This document shows positions 1 to 5,437 of a stretch of 5,578 nucleotides of DNA, in pieces. The stretch lies in NCBI GenBank assembly GCA_025361385.1, contig JANYAJ010000274.1, positions 1 through 5,578 on the forward strand, given 5' to 3'. The notes below the pieces were generated by a model. The model was not told where the DNA came from and ran no database searches. It saw only the letters and a list, made by a program, of their open reading frames with translations. Position 1 is the stretch's first letter, and every line of letters starts with the position of its first letter. Origin of the DNA: Nitrospira sp. (GTDB lineage Bacteria; Nitrospirota; Nitrospiria; Nitrospirales; Nitrospiraceae). Made by a program: the position numbers and the translations under genes.

Positions 1-1
1 G

Positions 2-33
2 AAAAAAGGGGGTGCTTATGAGGCCCGACCCCC
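2..33 (-). terminator. Rho-independent terminator overlapping the 3' end of queG
   Basis: Read on the minus strand, GGGGGT (33-28) pairs with ACCCCC (13-8), leaving a 14-nt loop (27-14), and is followed at once by six T residues (7-2). This is the standard intrinsic-terminator layout. The left half of the stem encodes two glycines near the QueG C-terminus (residues 336-337) and the TAA stop codon (18-16) lies in the loop, so the coding region and terminator overlap. The stem is short (6 bp) but almost all G-C. No gene is visible to its left within the window. Confidence 0.7.
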
Positions 34-1038
34 TGTTTGTCTCGTGAGGTTCTCTTGCGCGATCTCCACGTTACGAAGGAGGCCGCTCCGTTTAGCTCGC
101 TTGATGGGACTTCCCTTGAATGTGGCCGCGAAACTTTCTTCGCTGATCTGAGCCAGAGCCTGGAGGCTTGGAGCGAGGGTCACGGGGGTAGGGGCAAAGG
201 CCGGTTCACTCGTCGCGTCAGATCGAAGATTAAAGGGGCAGACATCCAGGCAATCGTCGCAGCCGAAGATGCGATTGTCCATCTGCGCGGCGAGTTCGTC
301 GGAAATGACCTCTCGGTCTCCGCGCAGTTCGATAGTCAGGTAGGAGATGCAGAGTCGGGCATCGACGACATAGGGCGCAACGATGGCGCCGGTCGGACAG
401 GCCTGAATACATAAGGTACAACTTCCGCAGAGGTCTGTGGCCGGTTCATCCGGCTCCAGATCCAGGGTCGTCAGAATCTCTCCAAGCAGAAGCCAGGAGC
501 CAGATTCGGCCGAGACGAGATTGGAATGTTTCCCGATCCAGCCGAGGCCGGCCTGCTGTGCCCAGGCCTTTTCCATGATCGGACCGGTATCGACGTAGGA
601 TCTGGTGGTCACGCCTGGCGCCAGGGCTGCGATCTTCGCTTCGAGTTGCGCGAGCCGCTGGCTCATCACCTCGTGGTAATCCTGTCCCCAGGCGTACCGG
701 GCAATGCGTCCCATGCCCGGTCGTTCGTCCGCACGATTGTCGGTGTAGTAGTTCATCCCAACCGACAGCATCGATTTGCAGCCTGGTAGTACCAATCGTG
801 GGTCGCTGCGACGGGAGGGGTCGCGAGTCATCCAGGCCATCGTGCCGTAGTAGCCTCGCTGGAGCCATTCCGAGAGACGGCTGAATAGGAGTTGGGATAA
901 GGGGGTAACGGGGTCTAGAGGAGAGTTCTGCTGAAGGCTGACAGCTGAAGGCTGATGGCTTTCTGCAATTCGACTGATGCCGACAGCGTCGAAACCCAAT
1001 GCCTGGGCTTCGCGTTTAATCGCCTCAGCGAGTGACAT
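16..1038 (-). CDS. queG: Epoxyqueuosine reductase QueG (340 aa)
   Basis: QueG is a cytoplasmic cobalamin-dependent iron-sulfur enzyme that reduces epoxyqueuosine to queuosine at the wobble base of tRNAs with GUN anticodons, the last step of queuosine synthesis. The sequence shows the N-terminal substrate/cobalamin domain with the YVDTGP segment (residues 148-153; D150 is the likely catalytic aspartate) and GLGWIGKHSNL (164-174). Two ferredoxin-type clusters follow: CGSCTLCIQACP (Cys 204, 207, 210, 214) and CDDCLDVCPFN (Cys 260, 263, 267), with a further conserved-looking Cys230 in LCISYLTIE. The C-terminus has the family segment GSPIKRAKRSGLLRNVEIA. The ATG at 1038 is chosen because MSLAEAIKREAQALGFDAVGI matches the family N-terminus; the frame stays open to 1365, but that extension is unrelated to QueG and overlaps the upstream gene. 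The start has no Shine-Dalgarno and lies 2 bases after the upstream stop, so translational coupling is likely. Relative to E. coli QueG as I remember it, residues about 27-50 are an insertion, partly encoded by a heptanucleotide repeat. Confidence 0.95.
   Translation of the reverse strand: MSLAEAIKREAQALGFDAVGISRIAESHQPSAVSLQQNSPLDPVTPLSQLLFSRLSEWLQRGYYGTMAWMTRDPSRRSDPRLVLPGCKSMLSVGMNYYTDNRADERPGMGRIARYAWGQDYHEVMSQRLAQLEAKIAALAPGVTTRSYVDTGPIMEKAWAQQAGLGWIGKHSNLVSAESGSWLLLGEILTTLDLEPDEPATDLCGSCTLCIQACPTGAIVAPYVVDARLCISYLTIELRGDREVISDELAAQMDNRIFGCDDCLDVCPFNLRSDATSEPAFAPTPVTLAPSLQALAQISEESFAATFKGSPIKRAKRSGLLRNVEIAQENLTRQTGGRAS
930..960. repeat. Heptanucleotide tandem repeat GCTGANN inside queG
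   Basis: The plus strand reads GCTGAAG, GCTGACA, GCTGAAG, GCTGATG, GCT: four heptamers of the form GCTGANN plus a partial fifth, or equally two 14-bp units differing at two positions. The stretch lies wholly within queG and encodes residues 27-37 (SHQPSAVSLQQ) without breaking the frame. Short tandem heptamers of this kind are known in other bacteria, for example the STRR sequences of cyanobacteria. Kinship with those is not implied. Confidence 0.75.
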
Positions 1039-1040
1039 AG

Positions 1041-1406
1041 CTAGTGCGCTTGTTGGGAGCAGTCGTAGCGGACAATAAACTGGACCGAGCAATGGTCGGA
1101 TTTGCAGCGGCTGCAGGAGCCGGTGATTTTGGTTTTCCAGTCGGTGGCTTTCTCGTCGAATCGGCAGAAGGTCTTTCCGCCCTTTGAGACGGTGGTCCAG
1201 GGTTTGTCGGTGCCAGGAATATTGGCCACGAGGCAGCCGGTGGGGAAAGGGACTTGGCAGCTCTGCGAGGCCTCTCCCTTGGCCATCCCGAAACTGCAGA
1301 CCTGCTCTGTCGTCGCCGTCGACTCGGAGAGAGATTGGGCCTGAGCTGCTGCCGAGAGGCTCCACAGGCCGATGAACATGAAGACCATGAATGAATAGCG
1401 GTTCAT
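1041..1406 (-). CDS. Small secreted cysteine-rich protein of unknown function (121 aa)
   Basis: I do not recognise this family. The N-terminus is a clear Sec signal peptide: MNRYS, a hydrophobic core at residues 6-20, then an Ala-Gln-Ala site, so cleavage probably follows A23. The mature part of about 98 residues has eight cysteines (37, 50, 58, 81, 98, 101, 106, 116), including a C-x2-C-x4-C cluster at 98-106. The even number and export suggest up to four disulfides in the periplasm; metal binding by the cluster is an alternative. There are no further membrane segments. The start at 1406 is preferred over upstream ATGs at 1415 and 1448 because the signal peptide begins there and AGGA lies 8 nt upstream. 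The stop is separated from the queG start by two bases, so the two are almost certainly co-transcribed, although no functional link between an exported protein and tRNA modification is obvious. Confidence 0.75.
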   Translation of the reverse strand: MNRYSFMVFMFIGLWSLSAAAQAQSLSESTATTEQVCSFGMAKGEASQSCQVPFPTGCLVANIPGTDKPWTTVSKGGKTFCRFDEKATDWKTKITGSCSRCKSDHCSVQFIVRYDCSQQAH

Positions 1407-1413
1407 GCCGCGC

Positions 1414-1444
1414 ATCCTAGCACAGAGGTATTTGGATACGTCAA
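1414..1444 (-). promoter_or_regulatory. Possible promoter of the small secreted protein-queG unit
   Basis: On the minus strand TTGACG (1444-1439, five of six matches to the -35 consensus) is followed after 19 nt by TAGGAT (1419-1414, four of six) with TG one base upstream (TGCTAGGAT), an extended -10 form. Transcription would start near 1407, practically at the ATG at 1406. The spacing is longer than ideal, and the AGG of the -10 overlaps the possible ribosome-binding site, so both cannot serve the same transcript. Confidence 0.3.
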
Positions 1445-1462
1445 TCACGTTCCGGCCAATTG

Positions 1463-1654
1463 GCGGGATGCTGAAAAGTCCCCCAGCTGCGTTCTCAGCT
1501 CATCGAAATCCTCAACGGGGACCCGGCCGCCTCACCACTCGGCGGCGCGCACAAACGTGGTGCTCCTTATTCGTCGCACCGTGCGCCCCCGAGGGTACGC
1601 CTCCGGTTTCGATTCGCCTGCGGCCTTGCTGGATGGCCTTTTTGAGCATCCCGC
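1463..1654 (+). repeat. Palindromic repeat, copy A (long form, 192 bp)
   Basis: This copy fills most of the 303-base divergent intergenic region 1407-1709. The ends are a perfect 10-bp inverted repeat, GCGGGATGCT (1463-1472) and AGCATCCCGC (1645-1654), extended imperfectly inward through A-rich and T-rich tracts and CCAG/CTGG. The central stem is ACCC (1521-1524) with GGGT (1593-1596). It encloses 68 nt holding two adjacent hairpins. The first is GCCGCC (1526-1531) with GGCGGC (1541-1546). The second is GCGCAC (1547-1552) with GTGCGC (1581-1586), which has GGTGC (1559-1563) pairing GCACC (1576-1580) inside it. No protein-coding signal or clear target-site duplication is seen. The rightmost arm ends in TTTTTGAGCATCC, so it might also terminate transcription. 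It is a MITE/REP-like element or a structured RNA; the sequence alone does not decide. Confidence 0.85.
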
Positions 1655-1697
1655 GAAATAGTTTCCGCATCCAGCTAGTACTTGCTCGGCTCTCATA

Positions 1698-1703
1698 TAT
1701 AAT
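1698..1703 (+). promoter_or_regulatory. Consensus -10 box just upstream of the START-like gene
   Basis: A perfect TATAAT lies six bases before the ATG at 1710, so the transcript would begin at or next to the start codon. No good -35 sequence is present at 16-18 bp; the best is the weak TAGTAC at 1676-1681. The segment between copy A and this box (1655-1697) holds nothing else I can name. Confidence 0.5.
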
Positions 1704-1709
1704 CGCGCT

Positions 1710-2276
1710 ATGTTGTGGCGTGTGACGATCATCATCGGCTGTCTGCTGCTCGGCTGGTCCGGGTGGAGCCGTGCGGCCGAGCCTGTTGCGTTGGATGTTC
1801 GGACGGAGCCTACCGGCGGCGTAAAGGCGACGGCGACGATTGTCTTGCCAGCGCCTGTTTCAGTCGTAGAGGCCATCCTCACGGACTATCCTCATTGGCC
1901 CGAGCTCTTCGAGGTACAGATGAGGGTGGTGGATGTGATGATTCAGAATGGAGTCGCCACTACGGATATCAGGATCGAGCATGCGTTGTTACCGGGGGAG
2001 CGTCGGTTGGTGACGGAGTCGAGGTTGTTACCAAACGGAGAGTTGGTGGCCGATCTCAAAAGTGGAGACTTCAAACGGTATCATCGGCGATGGAAACTGA
2101 CTTCGATCGATGGCGGCGCGCAGACCCGTGCGGACTTTGAGCTTGTCGTGGAGATTGAGTCGGTGATACCGGACTGGCTTGTCGCAGTGGCGACGAAGCG
2201 AGATCTGGAATCGCATTTTCGAATCTTGAAGGAGAAGGCGCTCGCGCGAGAGCAGGCGCTGCCGTCGGGGCGATGA
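1710..2276 (+). CDS. Exported SRPBCC/START-like (polyketide cyclase type) protein (188 aa)
   Basis: The protein looks like a member of the SRPBCC helix-grip superfamily, which includes START, Coq10 and polyketide-cyclase-like proteins and binds hydrophobic ligands. After a signal peptide (residues 1-23, core TIIIGCLLLGW, cleavage near RAA|E) come the expected elements: a first strand (about 36-47, GGVKATATIVLP), the helix with the typical VVEAILTDYPHWPELF (52-67), a run of antiparallel strands (about 70-150) and a long C-terminal amphipathic helix (about 153-184, PDWLVAVATKRDLESHFRILKEKA). It probably acts in the periplasm; the ligand is unknown, and there are no catalytic residues I can point to. 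C11 is not in a convincing lipobox. The ATG at 1710 has no Shine-Dalgarno and follows a TATAAT box directly, suggesting leaderless translation. The gene stands alone: it diverges from the queG unit and converges on thiI, with repeat copies on both sides. Confidence 0.8.
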   Translation: MLWRVTIIIGCLLLGWSGWSRAAEPVALDVRTEPTGGVKATATIVLPAPVSVVEAILTDYPHWPELFEVQMRVVDVMIQNGVATTDIRIEHALLPGERRLVTESRLLPNGELVADLKSGDFKRYHRRWKLTSIDGGAQTRADFELVVEIESVIPDWLVAVATKRDLESHFRILKEKALAREQALPSGR

Positions 2277-2300
2277 GCGAGGTACAAAGAGAATATTCCC

Positions 2301-2428
2301 GCAGGATGCTCAAACAGACCGTCCAGCAAGGCCGCAGGCGGAGCAAGAACCGGAGGCGTACCCGCAGGGGTACGTTGAGGATTCTTGCGAGCTGAGAACG
2401 ATGCTGGCGGACTTTTGGGGCAGCCTGC
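2301..2428 (-). repeat. Palindromic repeat, copy B (short form, inverted orientation)
   Basis: This copy lies in the 151-base gap between two convergent genes and reads in the opposite orientation to copies A, C and D. The left end GCAGGATGCT (2301-2310) is intact. The other end is degraded to GGGGCAGCCTGC (2417-2428), and its last base is also the final G of the thiI TAG stop codon on the minus strand. The centre is a perfect 7-bp hairpin, CGTACCC (2357-2363) and GGGTACG (2368-2374), with a GCAG loop. Placed between convergent genes it may serve as a transcription barrier for both, which is inference from position and foldback only. Confidence 0.8.
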
Positions 2429-3606
2429 TACTGAGGGAAGGTGAATTGGGAGAGTTCCGCCTTCTCGATCCCCTGCTTCACCAGCGCATCGATATCGAAC
2501 ATCCGCTCGATTTCCAGAATGTCTTCGAGTCTGGTTTTCGTGCTGGGGTGGGGTGGGGTGAAGAGTGAGCAGCAATCTTGATCCGGCTCGATTGAGATGG
2601 CGAAGCTGCCGATCTGCTCAGCCTGGTCGGTGATTTCCAGCTTGTCCATGCCGATGAGTGGGCGCAGGAGCGGTAACTCCGCTGCTGCTTCAACGACCGT
2701 CAGGTTCTCCGGTGTCTGCGAGGCCACTTGCCCTAGGCTATCGCCGGTGACCAATCCCCAACAATGCTCACGTTTGGCGAATTCCTGCGCGATGCGGATC
2801 ATGACGCGCCGGTAGAGCACCACGCGATAGGGGGCCGGCGCACTCGCTACAATGTCCCGCTGAATCTCTCCGAACGGGATGACGTAAAGCTTCGATGTAT
2901 ATTGATGGGCCGTGAGAAGCTGGACCAGTTCTCGCACCTTTTCTTCTGAGGCGCGGCTCACGAGCGGCCGGCCGGAGAAGTGGACGAAGAGGGCCCGGCA
3001 TCCGCGTTTCATCATACGATAGGCTGCGACCGGCGAATCGATTCCGCCGGAGATCAGGCAGGCAACTTTTCCACTGACTCCCACCGGTATGCCACCAGGC
3101 CCTTGAACCTTTTTGATCGAGTAATAGACCTCTTTGGCGAGTAGTTCGAGATAGACCGTGAGATCTGGATCTTTCAGGCTAACCTTCTTGTCGGTTGCGT
3201 CACAGATGGCGGCGCCGACGTCCCGCGCGACTTCCATGGAGGTCAACGTCAATCGTTTGTCCGCTCGTTTTGCCGAGACGCGAAAGGTGGAAAACGATTC
3301 CGACCGAAGCGCCTCGATGACCGCTGCGCTGAGCGCTCCCAAGTCTGGCTTGGCCAGATCGAGGGGCAACCCGTGAGCCAGCGAAAAGTTGGCGATCCCG
3401 AAGACTTTGGTGAGCCGGTCGATGATGATCTGGTCCGGAATCTCGTCAGGCAGGACCACACGAATCCGGCTGCGGAGATTCTCGACGCGTCTGACGCCGA
3501 GGTCTCTCAATATCCATTGGATATTATGGACGAGGCGTTCCTCGAAGTATTCGCGGTTGCGGCCTTTGAGGGCGATTTCGTGGTAGTGGACGATAGCGCA
3601 GCGCAT
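2428..3606 (-). CDS. thiI: tRNA 4-thiouridine synthase ThiI, without rhodanese domain (392 aa)
   Basis: ThiI activates U8 of tRNA with ATP and replaces its oxygen with sulfur, giving 4-thiouridine. Seen in order: the N-terminal ferredoxin-like segment with the family start (HYHEIALKGRNREYFEERL, residues 7-25), a THUMP RNA-binding domain (about 60-165), then the PP-loop ATP pyrophosphatase domain with SGGIDSPVA (186-194) and GDSLGQVASQT (288-298). A DCC motif (344-346) provides the cysteine region conserved in the family. The protein ends after residue 392, whereas E. coli ThiI (482 aa) continues into a rhodanese domain carrying the persulfide cysteine. Here sulfur must arrive another way, and a role in thiamin synthesis is less likely. 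The ATG at 3606 fits the family N-terminus; an in-frame stop lies two codons upstream, so no longer start is possible. There is no Shine-Dalgarno, and repeat copy C begins 7 nt upstream. It probably follows trxB in one transcript. Confidence 0.95.
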   Translation of the reverse strand: MRCAIVHYHEIALKGRNREYFEERLVHNIQWILRDLGVRRVENLRSRIRVVLPDEIPDQIIIDRLTKVFGIANFSLAHGLPLDLAKPDLGALSAAVIEALRSESFSTFRVSAKRADKRLTLTSMEVARDVGAAICDATDKKVSLKDPDLTVYLELLAKEVYYSIKKVQGPGGIPVGVSGKVACLISGGIDSPVAAYRMMKRGCRALFVHFSGRPLVSRASEEKVRELVQLLTAHQYTSKLYVIPFGEIQRDIVASAPAPYRVVLYRRVMIRIAQEFAKREHCWGLVTGDSLGQVASQTPENLTVVEAAAELPLLRPLIGMDKLEITDQAEQIGSFAISIEPDQDCCSLFTPPHPSTKTRLEDILEIERMFDIDALVKQGIEKAELSQFTFPQ

Positions 3607-3613
3607 GGTTTAG

Positions 3614-3739
3614 CAGGATGCTGAAAATGGCCGCCAACGTCGTTCTCGGCTCGACAAAATCCTCAACGTACCCCGGAGGGTACGCTTCCGGTATTTGTCT
3701 CGCCTGCGGCCTAGTTGGACGACCATTTTGAGCATCCTG
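3614..3739 (+). repeat. Palindromic repeat, copy C (short form, 126 bp)
   Basis: This copy occupies nearly all of the 141-base gap between trxB and thiI, ending 8 nt beyond the trxB stop and beginning 7 nt before the thiI start. The ends CAGGATGCT (3614-3622) and AGCATCCTG (3731-3739) are perfect inverted repeats. The central hairpin is CGTACCC (3667-3673) and GGGTACG (3678-3684) with a CGGA tetraloop, the same stem as copy B with a different loop. In a trxB-thiI transcript it would form a long foldback, which could protect, attenuate or process the message. Confidence 0.85.
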
Positions 3740-3747
3740 TGGAGGGC

Positions 3748-4674
3748 TTAAAGATTATGACTATGTGATTCGAGAAATCGTTCTGCGTCGATGGCTGCCA
3801 TGCAGCCGGAACCCGCGGCGGTGACGGCTTGCCGGTACGTTGAGTCTTGGACGTCGCCGGCAGCGAAAACGCCGGGGACACTTGTGGCGGTTCCATTGGT
3901 CGTCCGGATGTAGCCCTTGGCATCCAGGTCTACTTGGCCGCTTAAGAGTGTGGTGTTGGGGCGGTGCCCAATCGCGACGAAGACTCCGGCGCACGGTACC
4001 TCTGTGACCTTGCTTGTCACGAGGTTCTTCACGCGCACGCCTGTTACCAGGTCGTTCCCTAGAATGTCTTCGACGGTGGAGTTCCAGAGAAAAGAAATCT
4101 TTTCATTCTTCATCGCGCGGTCTTGCATGATTTTCGACGCCCGCAGCTTGTCGCGGCGATGGATCACGGTCACTTTGCTGGCGAACTTGGTCAGGAAGGT
4201 GGCTTCCTCCATCGCGCTGTCGCCGCCACCGACGACGATCAGTTCTTTGCCCTTGAAGAAGAACCCGTCGCAGGTTGCACAGGTGGAGACGCCGTGTCCC
4301 GTGAGGCGCGTCTCGTTCTTCAACCCAATCTGAATGGCCGATGCGCCGGTCGCAATGATGAGGCTCTTGGTCTGTACAGATTGTTCGCCGTCAATCGTGA
4401 GCGTGAAGGGACGCGGTGTGAGCGCAACAGCCGTGACATCGGCGGTTAAGAATTCCGTGCCGAATCGTTCCGCTTGTGCCCGCATGTCTTTCATCAAGTC
4501 CGGTCCCATGATGCCCTTGGCAAAGCCGGGATAGTTCTCGACTTCCGTCGTGGTGGTCAATTGTCCGCCGGATTGCCAGCCTTCGATGAGTAGCGGCGAG
4601 AGATTCGCCCTGGCCGCATAGATGGCGGCTGTGAGGCCAGCTGGCCCGGAGCCGATGATGACGACGTTTCGCAT
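3748..4674 (-). CDS. trxB: Thioredoxin reductase TrxB (308 aa)
   Basis: This is a cytoplasmic homodimeric flavoenzyme that passes electrons from NADPH through FAD and a redox-active disulfide to thioredoxin. The sequence has the FAD-binding GSGPAG (residues 8-13), the SGGQLTTTTEVENYPGF region (35-51), the CATC active-site pair (Cys 132 and 135), the NADPH-domain GGGDSA (149-154) and HRRDKLRA (172-179; the arginines recognise the NADPH phosphate) and the second FAD segment GVFAAGDVQD (268-277). Its length is normal for the low-molecular-weight bacterial form. The start at 4674 leaves only five residues before the first strand glycine motif, as usual. No Shine-Dalgarno is visible. It lies 53 bases after coaE and upstream of thiI on the same strand; a shared transcript is likely, and reducing power for the sulfur transfer steps could be a loose functional link to thiI, which is inference. 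Confidence 0.96.
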   Translation of the reverse strand: MRNVVIIGSGPAGLTAAIYAARANLSPLLIEGWQSGGQLTTTTEVENYPGFAKGIMGPDLMKDMRAQAERFGTEFLTADVTAVALTPRPFTLTIDGEQSVQTKSLIIATGASAIQIGLKNETRLTGHGVSTCATCDGFFFKGKELIVVGGGDSAMEEATFLTKFASKVTVIHRRDKLRASKIMQDRAMKNEKISFLWNSTVEDILGNDLVTGVRVKNLVTSKVTEVPCAGVFVAIGHRPNTTLLSGQVDLDAKGYIRTTNGTATSVPGVFAAGDVQDSTYRQAVTAAGSGCMAAIDAERFLESHSHNL

Positions 4675-4727
4675 GGGCGAAAACTTAACACAGGGGGTAG
4701 CGGGAATGCACGGTAGGGGATGGGATG

Positions 4728-5348
4728 TTACGCGAGGCAGCGAAGACTCTTGAATAGTTGGCCGACCTGCTTGCGGAGTGCCGGTCGAGGGAGGGTCCCA
4801 TGTAAGACCTGGTCCGCTCGCCGGATCTTTTTTACCAATGGCATCTGGCTGCGGATGCGGCGGAGTGCTTCAGCGCGGGAGAGGCCGTTTCTTTTTTTCA
4901 GGCGCGCGATTTGGGTGTTGCGGTCAGCGGTGACGACGATGGTTTGATCGACTCGCTTGTCGATACCGGCTTCGAAGAGGAGCGGGACGTCGTAGATGAC
5001 GACGGATTGAGGATCTTGTCGTGCTGCTTCTCTCGTTAATCGGACTTGCTCTCGTGCCACGCGGGGGTGAATGATGGTTTCGAGTGCCCGGCGTTTTGCT
5101 GGATGGCGGAAGACGATGGCTCCGAGCGCTTGGCGATTGAGGCTGCGGTCAGGATTGAGGATGGTCTTGCCGAATGTTTTGACGATTTCCCGCCAAGCAG
5201 GCTTGCCCGGCTCCACGACATCGCGAGCCAATTGGTCGGCATCGATCACCAGCGCGCCGCATTGCGTGAACATCTCGGCGACGGTGCTTTTACCAGTGGC
5301 GACGCCGCCTGTGAGACCGACCAGAATCATGGGTGCGGAGCATAACAT
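4728..5348 (-). CDS. coaE: Dephospho-CoA kinase CoaE (206 aa)
   Basis: CoaE phosphorylates the 3'-hydroxyl of dephospho-CoA with ATP, the final step of coenzyme A synthesis, in the cytoplasm. The P-loop GGVATGKST (residues 14-22) is followed by VIDADQLAR (34-42), IIHPRV (92-97), the YDVPLLFEAG segment (119-128) and the lid-region RIRSQMP (164-170), all in family order; the length equals that of the typical enzyme. Two starts are possible. The ATG at 5348 has GAGG 11 nt upstream. The ATG at 5330 (MILVGLTGG) gives the more usual N-terminus but has no ribosome-binding site. I keep the longer form with moderate certainty. It is the first gene of the minus-strand coaE-trxB-thiI run. No convincing promoter is seen in 5349-5437, the only unique sequence upstream before repeat copy D. 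Confidence 0.95.
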   Translation of the reverse strand: MLCSAPMILVGLTGGVATGKSTVAEMFTQCGALVIDADQLARDVVEPGKPAWREIVKTFGKTILNPDRSLNRQALGAIVFRHPAKRRALETIIHPRVAREQVRLTREAARQDPQSVVIYDVPLLFEAGIDKRVDQTIVVTADRNTQIARLKKRNGLSRAEALRRIRSQMPLVKKIRRADQVLHGTLPRPALRKQVGQLFKSLRCLA

Positions 5349-5437
5349 GCGACTGCGTGCCTCACAACAAACCCTGATTGACTTGTGGCTAGAGAGGCCT
5401 GTATGAGTTCTTGCATGAAAAATCTTCTAGTGGTGTA

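Noticed and set aside
37..414. Plus-strand open frame of 125 codons opposite queG.
   Set aside because: It is a shadow of the GC-rich queG sequence, with no independent domain or start signal.
1039..1365. Upstream extension of queG to an ATG at 1365 (449 aa).
   Set aside because: The extra 109 residues do not resemble QueG and run antisense-free through the small secreted protein gene in another frame; the family N-terminus begins at 1038.
1405..1725. Plus-strand open frame of 106 codons across copy A.
   Set aside because: It is translated repeat sequence. The equivalent frame in copy D gives a different protein because of a one-base difference, so no product is conserved.
1532..1882. Minus-strand open frame of 116 codons across copy A and the START-like gene.
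   Set aside because: It is half repeat and half antisense of a better-supported gene, and has no recognisable features.
2291..2298. GAATATTC palindrome next to copy B.
   Set aside because: It is eight bases, single copy and downstream of a gene end; chance explains it.
2301..3739. thiI as cargo of a composite transposon between copies B and C.
   Set aside because: The copies encode nothing, show no target-site duplication, and occur equally at A and D without cargo; thiI looks like a native housekeeping gene.
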